Assembly (NCBI GenBank): GCA_963921425.1 | Contig: OY992834.1 | Location: 8,415,271-8,479,270 of the forward strand | Direction: 5' to 3' | Length of the DNA stretch: 64,000 bases | Source: Dryas octopetala | Taxonomy: Eukaryota; Streptophyta; Magnoliopsida; Rosales; Rosaceae | Shown here: one piece after another, positions 25,714 through 39,200 of the stretch | Layout of the letters: every line of letters starts with the position of its first letter | How positions within the stretch are numbered: position 1 is the stretch's first letter | Program-made: the position numbers and the translations under genes | The notes under the pieces: model-generated | Told to the model about the DNA's origin: nothing | Database searches by the model: none | What the model saw: the letters and a program-made list of their open reading frames with translations, nothing else

Positions 25714-27935
25714 GGTTGTACTACCAATCTGCAATTGAACAAAGCTAGCAAAGTTCCTGGTATTGAAGGTTCACTTTTTTCCAATGGGGTTAACTTGCCT
25801 GAAAGATCATCAAAACTTGGTTAGTGAACAATGTGCAACTCTATCCCATTACTAGAAACTCAAAAAGGGCATACTTCTTGAAAGAAAATTAGCTTGTGAC
25901 AATGGAGTTTTATAAGCGCAAGTTTAATCAAACACCTGCTCCTTGTTAACAACGGAAACTTAGGAAAATACCATTTTGTGCACAGAGACCAACTTCCAAG
26001 TACTGATAGGGGAGTTTAAAGTCATTTAACATGCTAATTAGACAAAACATGTCTATGATTTTGATAAACTATATATGACAAAGCAAACATAGTAATATTC
26101 GAGAACATAAGAAATCCATCATTATTCATTACCTGTTTATAGTTACGTCTTTTGCTATGATGTTATCGTAAATCCAATGAAATGTACGCACTTTAAGTTT
26201 AACCAATAAGCATAAATTTAGGACATAACTACATGCCTTGGACAATATGGTCGTGGAATTCCATGTAACTTTTTGCCTAAAACGAGGTTGCATTTGAGCA
26301 AATAAATATTCTGTACAATATATCTTCCACTTTCATGTGTATCGTCTTCAATCTTCAATCTTCCACTTTCATGTGTACAATTTCAAGTAACATTAATTAG
26401 TAAAACTGATTTATAGTTATTTCAAATTTCTTACATTCTATCTTATAACTAGTAAAAGTACATAGATTTCAAATGATTCAGTGCAGCTGATAATCTCATA
26501 TTCGTAATACTACATTAATTATATCTAGTCATTTCAAATCAAGTTCAAGCCCATTAAAATCTTTCATCCAAATGAATCACATTAAGAGGTATAATCAAAG
26601 TTAATTTTTAATGTGAATTTGTATACCATACAGATAAATTTAATAGTTCAAAAATCTAAATCCTATAATTAAAAAATGAATCCCCAGCCGTTAGACCCAA
26701 ACGTTAGAAAAGTGATTCAAACTATATAATTTTTTTCAAAATCAAATACAATGTCTGTCTTGTACTTGGGAATCAAAACGGTTTGGTACTTTTGTTGTCA
26801 GTTTCAATGCTTTACCTTGGCTCACCCGATTGACAAGAATCTCACCAACCTTTAAATTCTCCGTCCTTGCTATCTGTTTTAGAATTGCACCTAATTAGTT
26901 TTTATAATCATCATTTTCTTTATCCTTTTCAACAAAACAAACCTGTAATCTTTGTTCCTGTCTGGGAACTCCCAGACATATTTTTCTACTACTAGAAATT
27001 CTCTCTTGATGTTATCGTGCTTAAGTTAACTAACAGAACTTAGAGACAAAACCGTTACTTATACTAAGACGTTCGAAAATCAATATTACTACAGGCACTA
27101 AAAGTTTTCTCAAATTTTAACTACCAAATAAAGTAATGACATCATAGTAATTTTTTTAAGAATAATTATCATTAAAAAAAAAATTAGAGTTTAGTCTTTC
27201 TAACATTTTTTATTTGAAAAAAAATCTTATGACTTTTTTTTTTTTCTCAAATAAAATCTTTATTTTTTCTACTATTGTCTTGTTAAAAAAATATATCATT
27301 ATTTTTTTATTTTTTCAGGGTTTAGGATACCGATTCACGTCATACCTTTCTAGGATATAGAATGAAGTTTATAAAGGCTGCATATTAGGTTTTAACTTCG
27401 TCAAACAAAGCTTGATGAGTAAGTAAAAATACACTGCCGAACACTCAAAAATGACTGTCGAGCGCTCGGAGCCTGGTATATGTAAAAAAAATAGAAACTA
27501 ATGCACCAATATTATGTAACATGAAATGGTTACAATATTATTGGACTTTAGTTAGAATTTTAAAAGATATAAGATTTTAGTCAGTAAATTATAAAATTAA
27601 AGAATTTAAATAGAAGTATTTTTAGTTGTTAGACATAAATAAGGTTTGAATGGGTCCAAATATAAACAAATTAACGTACCCATCAATTAGGATACAAAAT
27701 GTAACCACTGTTTGTCTGATTTGTTTTAGTGTTTTAAAAACAACATGCTTATTCAACTTTCTCTGAGTTTTAAATAGACATTCTAAATTTCCGTGTCCTC
27801 CCCAGCCCCACCAAACCTCCATTTCATCTTAACAGAGCAATTGATTCTTCTTTTAATGATTATTATTCAAAGATCTGTATTTCTGTATTTTGTTCTCTAC
27901 TTCTCTCTATTTCTGGTTTGAAGGAATTGCCAAAA
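25714..27935. other. Lipase 5' region and AT-rich spacer
   Basis: The first few hundred bases are the probable 5' UTR and promoter of the minus-strand lipase gene. Near 26322-26378 a ~20-bp segment containing TCTTCCACTTTCATGTGTA is duplicated in tandem. Near 27440-27475 there is a GCCGAACACTC/GTCGAGCGCTCGG motif that resembles a repeat at 58.4 kb. No coding exons are seen. Confidence 0.45.
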
Positions 27936-27941
27936 AGGAAC

Positions 27942-28068
27942 CCAATTAACAAAAAATTAATATGTTTCCAACACAAATTCTCAAAAAAATAATAGGAATC
28001 TTAGACAAAAATTATATATTTTTTTTTTGGAATTTATGTTGGCAAACATATTCTTTTTGTTAATTGGT
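27942..28068. repeat. Short imperfect inverted repeat (hairpin or MITE remnant)
   Basis: Arms at 27942-27980 and 28030-28068 are inverted copies with few mismatches and a loop of about 49 bp. Both arms carry CCAATTAACAAAAA next to an AATATGTTT block. The DNA is A/T-rich. It is more likely a transposon remnant than an RNA gene, since no known miRNA motif is present. Confidence 0.5.
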
Positions 28069-31000
28069 TTATTTATTATTTTGAATAGGTTCCCAAAAAA
28101 AATATTTCTGAAAGCTATTTTCTGAAAATTATATGAGGAACCAATTCAGCCAATGCATGCTAAATATTATAAACAAAATTAATCAGAGGAATCCAGAAAA
28201 CTAGAATTATAGTTTAAGTGTCAAGGGTAAGCTTCAAACCTTTGCCAGTAGTATAACCCTTCACATGTCTTCTTCCATAGAATCACATTGTCAAGGAGAC
28301 AGAGCACAACTGAAGCAGGTGAGTCTAAGATGGAGCTCCATCAATGGAGGACACCATTTACAAGTTGCAGTTGCAGAGAGCCAATTTAAAATGCCTGCTG
28401 AATTTCTCTGAGAAATATAATAATATATGCAGAGTAAATTGAATACAGAGTGATCAATAATTAGTTGGGCAAGATAGATTTCTCAATTATGGGTTCAGGG
28501 GCTAAAAGTTTTGATGTCGGTCTGGAGGTTTCGTAGCCTAATTGTGTTTTTGCTTCTCAAAGGCTGAGTAAGATCGATCTGGGTTTTACTATAATTGGAG
28601 GTTTGCTGAGTTGCTGGCTCCAGTTTTGATTTATAATAAAGGGGTTGCAGAACCAGCAACAGAGAATCTGTTCACGTGGACTCCAGGAGTTGCCACCTTT
28701 CCAACAAATTCTTATGGTCCAAAATACCCCCATGATTTTTTTTGGGTACCATATTATGTGATGTTTTTTGGTCCAACAAATTTCTTATACTCTCTGGTTT
28801 TTTTTTTTTGTCACTATTTATTATAAATATGAAGGATTGTAATATATTTTTGAATTTTATTGTTAGCTCTGAGTAAGATTGGAATTTGACAAAAGCTATC
28901 TTTTTTTTTTGAAAGACAAAAGTTATCAAATTTAAGGGTTATCAATTTTCTAAGTGATATTTTTTTAACAAGTGGTTTATTATGAATTTAAGGCTATACA
29001 ATTATCTATAATTTGACAATTTAACGTATCAAATTATCTCATAAAAAAATATTATGAATATTTTTTTTTTATAAAGAGAAAGTATATTTGAATTTGAATC
29101 TTTTTAATATTGTGTAGAGATATCACTTATCAGTAATTAATAATATGTGAATGTTACTTGTATTATATTCACTTATAAATGTGGTCGATCTCACTATAAG
29201 TAATGTTATTTTGGTAGCCTCCTGGATCACATCGACCTATAGAATGCAATTCTCATTTTTATAAGAGACTTGGTGTGCAATCCCGTTAGGAAATATGGTA
29301 CAAAAAGTAGTATTAAAAAACTATAATAACATGTTTACTTATTTCACTTTTTTTTTAAATTGTCAAATATATTTTGTAATGAGGGTTACTTTCGTAAACT
29401 AAGGCAACAAATCCTTTTTAAGTTTCACCAGGAGAGAGCAAACGAGTTAAAGATCTGTAACTTCATAAATAACGTTTTGTCCTACGTGCTTTGAGACGGT
29501 TAAAGAAGGCTGCATCTCGCAGGGACAACTGTGTGGTTGCATGAAGTACCAACCCCAGTAGCTTACGCATTTCGTCCACCCGCTGGTCACCGTACTCCAC
29601 CTCATGCATGCTTTATTCACTCCAACTCCAGCGCCGTGCATGACGTGGCACTGCAGATATTTTTATTTTAAAAACGCCGTGCGGCGGCCACGTCTCGCTT
29701 AACGGAGGCTGTGTCAGCGTACCGAAACTTGACGGTTTACGGGTTTCTTCAGACTGTTTCTGGATGCGTCTTAACTTCGTCGGGTTTCTGACCAAATAGA
29801 GAACCTTGTGGGTATAGTTAGTAAATTCAACGTACGCAGTTTTTTTAAGGACTTCTGTTCTGCGTATTATTTTAACTTTTCGGTTCAGTTAATGAACTAA
29901 TTAACAAGTTGGATGTAATACGATTGTGAATTATTATTCATTGGAGAAAACTAATTGAATGAGTTGTTCTTATGTTAGATAAGCATTATGGTTTTTCTAT
30001 AATTAATCTATTGTCATCTATAAATTTTGAAATTAAGACCTTTTACGATAAATATAGATTGCCACCCACTACATTAAAATTAAATGATAATTGACAGCAT
30101 TATTATTCTTTTAAAAATACAAAAAATATATGTATTTTTCAACCCAAATGTACATATTATACACGTAGTTTTTAATTATACATGTATCACTTCCATATTA
30201 TCTGCATTTTTTTTTTCAAAAAATTAAAAATTAAAACTTGAAAAAAAAATTTATATTATAGTCGAACTTTCCATCGTTTTTTTTAGGGAAAACATTTCAA
30301 ATAATATGTATTATATACGTATTTTTGCTGTCCCTTACGTTATGACCTATGCTTGTTGGGTTATATTTGGGCCTTCATATAATTGGGCTTGGTAGCTCAA
30401 AGATTGGTGGGCCATGAAGTGAAGATTGCTCCAAACATATGATATTTGTTGGGTTTTTAAAGTCCCAATTCGTTTGGGCATAGCTCTAAACGGCAGAGGT
30501 GCTTCTCGGCCTTCTAAGGGATGTCCTAACTTTGTTGGGTCATATATATTTGGGTTCTTATCTTTATCCGACATAAAGATTTATGTTGGGCTAGAATTTT
30601 TTTTTTAATCAAATGGTTTATTAAATTTGAATTCAGCATCTCTTCCCAAGAAATAAGAGAATGATTGACATATGCTAAACTAAATGGTTATTGACAAGTT
30701 GAGTTAGATTTGTGAACTCTATTTTTCGATTGAGATAAACCCTAACAGTCTGCTCACTTATCGGTTACAAGACCTTAATGTAAATATCTGATAGTGCAAT
30801 TACCCACAGGTTAACAATTCAAGTAATTCAAGGTATTTTTTGCATCCCTAAGTGAGAACACTTAGGATGTCTGAGTTTACAATTCGTTAACTTGATGTTT
30901 TGTGAAGTATGCATGTTTTATTGTACCTGCAATTACATCAAACTTGATTTTACAAAAAATTGTTACGAGATAATATTAGGCAGCGTTATTTGCACTCGCC

Positions 31001-34000
31001 GAATAACTGTGAAACTTGAGTGCAACAATGTAACACATTGGAGTGTAAGATTAATAGAGAATGCCATATTAAAGTTCAAATCTGAGCATTTGATTTAAAG
31101 AAAAAAAAAAACACTCAGCAAAAATTTCAGCTCGTTTAAGTTCCAACGTGAAATTGTTGGATTAATTTAGCCTCCCTAATGTTGCAACACATAGGTATAA
31201 TTTAATCACATTATTTAATAGTGAGGGATTTTCTTTGTTGGATAATATATATGCATTATTCCTGTAAGATCATCCACACAAATTTGGTTAATAACTTTGC
31301 GCAATAGAGAATTTCACTTATTTTGATCACCCCAAATAGTTCAATTTGTTCATGGGTGTCATGTGAAACTCTCACAAACAATATCAAATTGGCATATGCC
31401 TTTGGTTCTCTCTAGATTGTAGGTGCATGATGTGCATCTTCCATTACTTTTGATGGATATATTTTAATTACATTGGAACTCAAAACCTTATCCACCCAGC
31501 AACTAGCCAACAAGGCAACAACAGCCAAAAGTAACAAGGACGACCTACTCTCTCAAACTATCCAATCAAATTAACTCCTTGAAATCCAAGTTTGTCCCTG
31601 AAAGTGAAAACCCTTTTTTTAAACTAAAAAACAAGAACGATAAAAGAAAAACAAACCAAATTGATGTGGGTATTTTATGTAGTTAAATCTGTATTTAGAT
31701 AAATATTGATATGTATATTTACATAATACTATAAATTTGATATCACTAATATTATTGAACAAAAAAGTAAAAAAGCAATGAAAATGTGTGGTCCTACACT
31801 TCTACTTCTAGACTTCTAGTAAGGTGTACGTGTGAATAATTGACTGCAGCTTTGCATGAGACCCAATTCGAATGTGACGCGTAAACCCCTCATGCATGCC
31901 TTTATGTTCATATTCTGCTTTGGAGTTATATAATAATTACTTAAAACTCCATTGAAGTTAGGTTAATTGACTTGAGCACAAGTGGTCCAGATTCCAGAGA
32001 TTTGGTGTGTATAGTCAGTTGATTAGCTTCACCAATCTTATCATTACTTTCCCTTTCCTACAATATATTGTGTCCCCTGTTCATTTTTCTTGGTACGCTT
32101 TAATTGGCTTAGTGCTTCTTCTTTTGTCCTTAACAATTACCATGAACCCAAAAGTAGTAACTTTAATCATCAATTATTCAATTAGCTAGGTTTATCCAAA
32201 TGCAAATTGGATAGAATATGATGATGGAAATAAAGTTGCTAATAAAAGTTCCAATCCAAAGTCGTAGATATTTTTGTTGATTGTGTTTTTTGCTATAGAA
32301 TTGTTTATTTCTATGTGTTGGTATTGTGTTAATAACTTTAAGATTTAAGATAGTGTATAAAGTTTAAATTTCGTGACTAATCTGACTAAACATTGATCTT
32401 AATTAGTAAAATGAAATGGTTGAATAATTAAAAAATGAGAATATTAATTAAATAAAATAATTTTGAACATAAGTATATATCAACATAAAATTATAATACT
32501 GTACGTAGAGGATCAATTTTTTACTAGTGTCTATTTTAGGAGAAAGAATATATTGTGGGGTTGTTTATATACATGCAAAATTGAGTGGCAGAACAATGAG
32601 AAATTTTTTAATAGGATGGCTTACCATGTGTATGGTACAATTATTCTACGGCGCCGCCATGTACACTGTTTATTTTAAAAAACTATAAACTTTACTTAAA
32701 ATAAACATACATGTGAGCATGTAATTAGAGGTCATACAAGACAAAGTGCACGACTGCCCTACTGAAGATTCTTTCACAGAACAATCTAGTTAAAATGATA
32801 ATAATTGTCCAAATTTAAAGATTATTTCTTAAACAAATACTATCTTTAATTAAAATATTATACTACTCAATATTATCAAGTAACATAAATAACTCCACAC
32901 ATCGATCGGTTTAGATGACTTTTTTCTATAATGAGAGAGTGAGAGTTGTTATCTTTAAACCCTAAAGCAGCCCAATCCGTGTCTGAAAAAGGGAATTGTT
33001 TTCTTGGTATGAAAGAAAAGGGAATTGTTGAGATTGAAAATGTCTAAAAAAGTAATATATACCCTGTTCAATACATGCATGCCAGGAATGGGAAACTTTA
33101 TGAATGATCCAATGAATTCATTGCCAACCAAATTTTGGGCAATGGCAATTGGCAAGAAAGAAAGAAGCCAACAAGATAATAATTTTGTCCCAGGAAAATT
33201 TTGGACTACCCAATTTTTTGTGTTGCACCATATGCCCCACATATAGAACCTGTGTTTTCACCTTGTATGTATCAGTGATTGTGCTTTACATGCCCCAATA
33301 TATATATAGGAGGAATGCAGATGCATGACTCACTTGAAATATATGATTTGACACCTTACAAGGTACAACACAAGGGAATCTCCATACTAAGGGTATATAT
33401 AATATACAAGAACTAACTATATATTAAGGTAATGGAATTTTGTTGGCTGTATTTTATCTATTTAAATTATGATTCGTTATAAAATTTATTAAGTTTATTT
33501 ATTTTCAACAAATAAGATAATGAGATAAGTTTGAAACTTTAGCACATATTATTGATAACCTATAGCCGTATAGGACATATGTTTGAGAGTGAGTTGATGA
33601 GTAATTACAATATATTTTCAGGTTTCAAGTCTTCTGAGTATTAATTAACATTGACTATATGATGCCTGATGGTTTATAAAGAAAATTCTACGATCCGAAC
33701 TGAAATGGTCAAAGTTGAAAGTCGAGATAATCAACAATCATAACATCATAATGAAGACTGAACAGCAAATGCATCAACAACAAAATTTGCCTCAAATGAT
33801 GTAGTGAAACTGAACACTGCAAAAATGAGAGGCCAAATAATCGATGTCTTTGACGATGGTATAAATTATCCAAGGAATAGTTCAATAATAAAATAACATT
33901 TTTACAATTACCATTTCAGATCTTTTGGTTTCTCCATTCATAACAAAGTAAATATTATTTGACTAAAGTCTTATATGTTCAAATATATATAAATATATAG

Positions 34001-35460
34001 GTCTCTTCTATTAAAGAATCTCTCAAATAATTTTATTTAAGAGATTTCTTATATGGTCTATTTTATATTGTATTTCATTGATTCGAGCTATGTCTATCTT
34101 TTACGTCTCTATTCAAAGATCATTTATATAAAAAATTAGACAGATAAAAAATCATTAAAATATTTAATTTTGATAGCATAAATTGACGAATATAATTTTT
34201 CGATATACACTTGAAATGATGATGATTTAATCAAACGGTTAAATGATTTCTAATTTATCTTTTTTTTTTTTCAAGATTGATCTTTAAATATATTGAGACT
34301 TAAAAAGTAAACGACTTGGATCATCGAATTATAATGTGAAATAGATCCCACGAAGAGATTATTTATTTACTCTTAAATGAAGGATCTCACATAATTAGAA
34401 GGTAGTGGATATATTAATTTGGTGCCAAAGAAAATGATCATCAACAAGTTAATAAAAAAAACATACATAAGCATGAATTGTTTGAAAGAAAATAATGGCA
34501 AAATATTTTTATCCCTCTCAAAAAGAAGAAGAAAAAGAATCAAACATTACTTTCAAACTCACCGATCATATATGGACCCCCACTTACTAAAATGTTCATT
34601 GGTGACCTTCCTTAAATATTGCTAAATATTGCTATTATCTTTTTACTTTACTTTTGCTTTCTCTCAAGTATCTTTATCGCTTTTCAAGTTTTCATGTTTG
34701 TAAAATTGCTTCTTCTGAAAGAAAGAAAGAAAGAAGGGGGGAGATGGTCGAATCCGAGTGACTTGAGCCCACGTGATGTGACAAAGAGACCTCAGAAAAG
34801 AAAAGCGCCATTTTTACTTGGCACCATTATTGGACCCCAACCAAGCTAAGCTAAATCGCAAAGTCAAATGCTGCCAAAAGAGATGTGCCATTGCCTTTGT
34901 GTTTCAAGGAATTTGGACCCCCATTTTTGTGTCATTGTATGTGGGAGCTAGTGTGAATCATGTGACCTACCTTCACAAAACACGTGATGGCTAACCCAAT
35001 CTTTTGTTTTTCTTGTTTTGGTTGACTAGTCAAATGTATTAAAGAGATGTTAGTTAGGTTGTTCATACGTAGAGACAATTTTAATTCATTAGAGTGAACC
35101 CTATAATATGTAGCCTATCGAACAAGGACCCATCCACGACTACAACTAGGCTTCTTCCCTATATTGTAACAAAAATAATATTGTTTATTTGTTTTGCAGA
35201 TACATAAATAACAAACAGTGTATAATGCATATGCACCACATAAATCAATTTGTTTTGTTGTAATGTACATATGACAACATTATAACAATCTTGTGCTTTG
35301 TAAAATGATCATAAAATAAAGCAGCTAAAGTTAAATTAGGCAAAAATAAATATAAGACAGTAGTGAAAATAGATGTTGGAGTGACATTTTGGATCAAACG
35401 CTGAACTTAAAATTCGACCAGAAAAAGAGAAATTTAAAACATTAAACTTTTTTATTTATG
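28069..35460. other. Gene-poor AT-rich spacer
   Basis: About 7.4 kb with no supported gene. Open frames are short, isolated and without recognisable domains, including 28611-28826, 29447-29795, 30347-30608 and 33025-33246. Near 34760-34990 two CACGTGAT G-box-like sites occur, but no start of a gene follows them. Repeated TTGGGTTATATTTGGG-like pieces at 30355-30565 suggest decayed repeat. Confidence 0.45.
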
Positions 35461-35465
35461 TAAAG

Positions 35466-35776
35466 TGATAAGTGTCATACGCTGACTAAACTCATGCTGA
35501 CTCAACTCCATCTCATTCTGAATAAGCTAGCTGACTAGGATGCACAGCTGTCAGTTTGTTAAGAATTAGTTTCATTAGATTGTTAGCTTTGGTTATTTTG
35601 TTAGTTAGTTACTTAGTCGGTGCTCTCTGAGCGTAGTGCATTGCCTAAGTATAAAGGCTCCTGCTGTTACTTTCTTTGTATGAAAATCAAGATCCATATA
35701 GTAAATTCTCTGTTTTCTCTCTCGATTCTCTCTGTCCTCCTATACTTTCTTTTCTTCCAAACCATGAATCTTAGCA
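35466..35776 (+). repeat. 5' LTR of the copia element
   Basis: 311 bp, starting TGATAAGTGTC and ending CTTAGCA. A TATAAAGG motif near 35651 is a likely promoter for the element transcript. Near-identical to the 3' copy. Confidence 0.95.
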
Positions 35777-35789
35777 TGGTATCAGAGCC
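35777..35789 (+). other. Primer-binding site
   Basis: TGGTATCAGAGCC lies directly after the 5' LTR. It is complementary to the 3' end of initiator tRNA-Met, the usual primer of plant copia elements. Confidence 0.9.
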
Positions 35790-35864
35790 AGTCATGGTGT
35801 TCAATCACGCTGCTGCAATCTAAGCTTGACAATTCAGGTTTCTTGATCATCAATTCTATTTTCT

Positions 35865-36022
35865 CTTCGAATTACACCTATTTCTGTGAAAATCTAGGAT
35901 TCTTGCAATTGGTTTCAGATTTCTTGCATCTCTTCTCTTTTATCTTCGAATTACACTCATTTCTGTGAAAATCTAGGGTTCTTGCAATTGATTTCAGATT
36001 TCTTGCATCTTCTCTCTTTTAT
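35865..36022 (+). repeat. Two-copy 79-bp tandem repeat in the copia leader
   Basis: Units start at about 35865 and 35944, each with CTTCGAATTACAC, a TTTCTGTGAAAATCTAGG block and a TTTCAGATTTCTTGCATC block. The copies differ at only a few sites. They lie in the untranslated leader between the primer-binding site and the gag start. Confidence 0.8.
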
Positions 36023-36243
36023 CTTCTCTCAAATTCAATATTGATCATCTTGCTTCTACTTGTGCCTGTTCTCTTATTCCGGTATCATTGATTTGTCTGA
36101 GTATTGAGAAAATTTTTCTATTACCTGTTTCCAAACACATAGCTTTGATTCTGTTTGATCTTGCAATTTTTCTATGAGATCCTAGTACTCTTAGCCTTTC
36201 TTTCATTCTTGATTCCTTTATTGCTGCTATTTTCATAATCACC

Positions 36244-39200
36244 ATGACAACCCCAATTACTTTGCTTCCAAATATTTGCACTTTGGTCACTGTGCGTCTT
36301 GATGACACTAATTTCGTTACCTGGAACTTTCAACTGGAATCTATGCTTGAGGGGCATGATCTTTTTGGGTACATTGATGGTTCTATTCCATGTCCCCCAC
36401 CGTACAAAATCACTGAAGAAGAAGGTGTTACATCTGAAATTAATCCTGAATACAAAGAGTGGAAGAAAAATGATAAAGCACTCATATCACTCATTACTGC
36501 TACACTATCTTCAGATGCTTTGAGCTATGTAGTTGGCAGTAAAACATCACGGGATGTTTGGTTGAATCTCAAGGATAGGTACTCTGCTATTTCAAGATCT
36601 AATCTGATGAATCTCAAAACCAACCTGCAAACCATTCAGAAATGAGGTGATTCTATAGACCAGTATCTGAAGAAAATCAAGGTAGCTCGAGATCAGCTTA
36701 CTGCTGTTGGAGTTAACATCAGTGATGAAGATATCATCATTCTTACTCTTAATGGGCTTCCCCCAGAATATAATACCATAAAAACTGTGACTCGTGCTAG
36801 AGAAACACCCCTGTCTCTTCAGGAATTCAGATCACAATTGCTTGCTGAGGAAGACACTTTGACTCTCACTGCTAAACTTATGCAGTTGCCTACTCTCACA
36901 GCCATAGTAGCTCAGAATCAAGTTCAGTCTTCTACTTCAGCTCATTCATCACCTCAAATTGAGATTCGAGCTCCTGTTCAAAGGTTTAATCCTCATGGCA
37001 ATTATAACAGGGGTTATCCTCATGGAAATTATAACTCTGATTTTCAACATCACACAGGCTATAACAATGGTGGTTATTTTCATAGAGGCCGTGGTCGAGG
37101 CAGGTATAACAATGGCTATCAGTCTGGGGGGTATGGTGGTCGATCTTTTGGTCGAAGACCTCATAATGCTCAGTATTATTCATTTGCTCCTGGAGTTCTT
37201 GGTTCTGGTCAGGATGCATATTCTAGGCCACCTGAGTGTCAGATTTGCTACAAAAGAGGTCATTCAGCTCAGGATTGCTATCACAGACATTCTCATGTCC
37301 AACCTCAGTACCAGTTTGTTGATGAACCAACTACACACTCAAATGATTCTCCACCTCCTGACATGTCTCAACCATGTCAAATCTGCCATAAGCAAGGCCA
37401 CACTGCTCTTGACTGCTTTCATCGAACTAATTTTGCATATCAAGGCAAGGCTCCCTCAGCCTCATTGTCTGCTATGACTGCATCTTTCAGCCCTACCACT
37501 GCTATGGAAGATTTTTGGATTACAGATTCAGGTGCTTCAAGTCATATGACTGCTGACTTGCACAAGCTCACTACATCGACCCCTTTTTCAAGCAAGGAGG
37601 CCGTGACTGTTGGTAGTGGTGAAGGGTTAGATGTTCATCATATTGGCTCTACTTCTATTACTCATTCACCTTCTCAGTCTTTACTATTAAATCAAGTCTT
37701 GCATGTGCCAAAATTATCTGCTAATTTGTTGTCAGTCAATCAATTATGTAAAGAGAATAATTGCAGACTAATTTTTGATTCTTCTTCCTTTCTTATCCAG
37801 GACAAGCACACAGGGAGAGTGTTGTACAAAAGGTTGAGTAGCCATGGCTTGTATCCCATTCCTCATTCTACTTCATTTCAACTTCCTCATTCTACTTCTT
37901 TTCAACTTCAACCATCTCATTTTACTTCTTCCACAGCATTGCTTGGTCATACTGTCAAGACTTCATTGTGGCATCACAGATTGGGGCATCCATCCAATGA
38001 TGTGGTGACCAAGATCCTCTCCAAGCACAATGTCTCTTTGTTGTCTGATTCTCAGAGGTCCATTTGTCAGTCTTGTTTAGCTGGGAAATTGACCAAGTTA
38101 CCATTTTCATTGTCTAGTACTAAGTCTAAGTTTCCTTTTGAGGTCATTCATACTGATGTTTGGGGTCCTTCCCCTTCTATTTCTATTGAAGGCTCTAAAT
38201 ACTATGTTACCTTCATAGATGAATGTACAAGATATGTTTGGTTATTTCCTCTTGTTAATAAATCAGATGTGTTCTCGTCTTTTGTCAAATTTCATTCTCT
38301 TGTGCAAAATCAATTTTCTGCTTCAATTAAGATTTTGCAATCTGATGGTGGTGGTGAGTTTGTTAACCATTCTTTTAAGTCCTTTTTCTCTACACATGGC
38401 ATTCTTCATTACGTTTCTTGTCCTTACACCCCTGAACAGAATGGGTTGGCAGAGCGAAAACATAGACATATAGTTGAGACGGCACTCACCTTGCTCACTG
38501 CAGCATCTTTGCCTCAGAAATTTTGGTTTTATGCTTGTGCCACTTCTGTTTTTCTAATCAATCGACTGCCCTGTGCCAATCTTGATTTTAAATCACCTTT
38601 TGAATCCTTATTTGGCCACTTACCTTCTATTGATTTTCTGAGAACATTTGGATGTGCTTGTTATCCACTTCTCAGACCTTACAATGCTAACAAACTGCAG
38701 CCAAAGACACGTCAGTGTGTGTTTCTTGGTTATGCATTTGGTTATAAAGGGTACATCTGTTTTGAGCCTTCTCATGCCAAATTTTATATTTCTAGGCATG
38801 TTTTATTTGATGAGTATACTTTTCCCTATAAGTCTAACCACCTTGGTCCTATCTCTCTGCAATCTCACCATACACCATCTACACCAATTGTTTTGTCTGT
38901 ACCTATTCCTACTTCTGTTGTTCCACAGGTCCCTTGTTCAGTCAATTCTCATAGCTCAGCTACTCACCCTCCCTCTCTCGACTCCCTGTCGCTTGATCCT
39001 GGCCATGGTACTTCAAGTTTCTCCTCTCCTGAAGGTTCTCCTACTCAGTCAGCTTCTCATGGGACTCCCGGCACCCCACTCTCTTCTACCATCGCTTCAG
39101 TACCTTTCAATGCCTCTGCAGAAGAACATTTACTATCACCTATCTCTCCACTTTTGCTCTCTCAGCCAGATATCTCAGTCTCTACCTCTCTGCCACCTAC

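Noticed and set aside
28611-28826. 71-residue open frame in the gene-poor spacer
   Set aside because: Starts with TTG, has no recognised domain or splice context, and ends in a T-rich run.
36949-37219. Minus-strand open frames inside the copia element
   Set aside because: They are antisense shadows of the Gly/Tyr/His-rich gag region.
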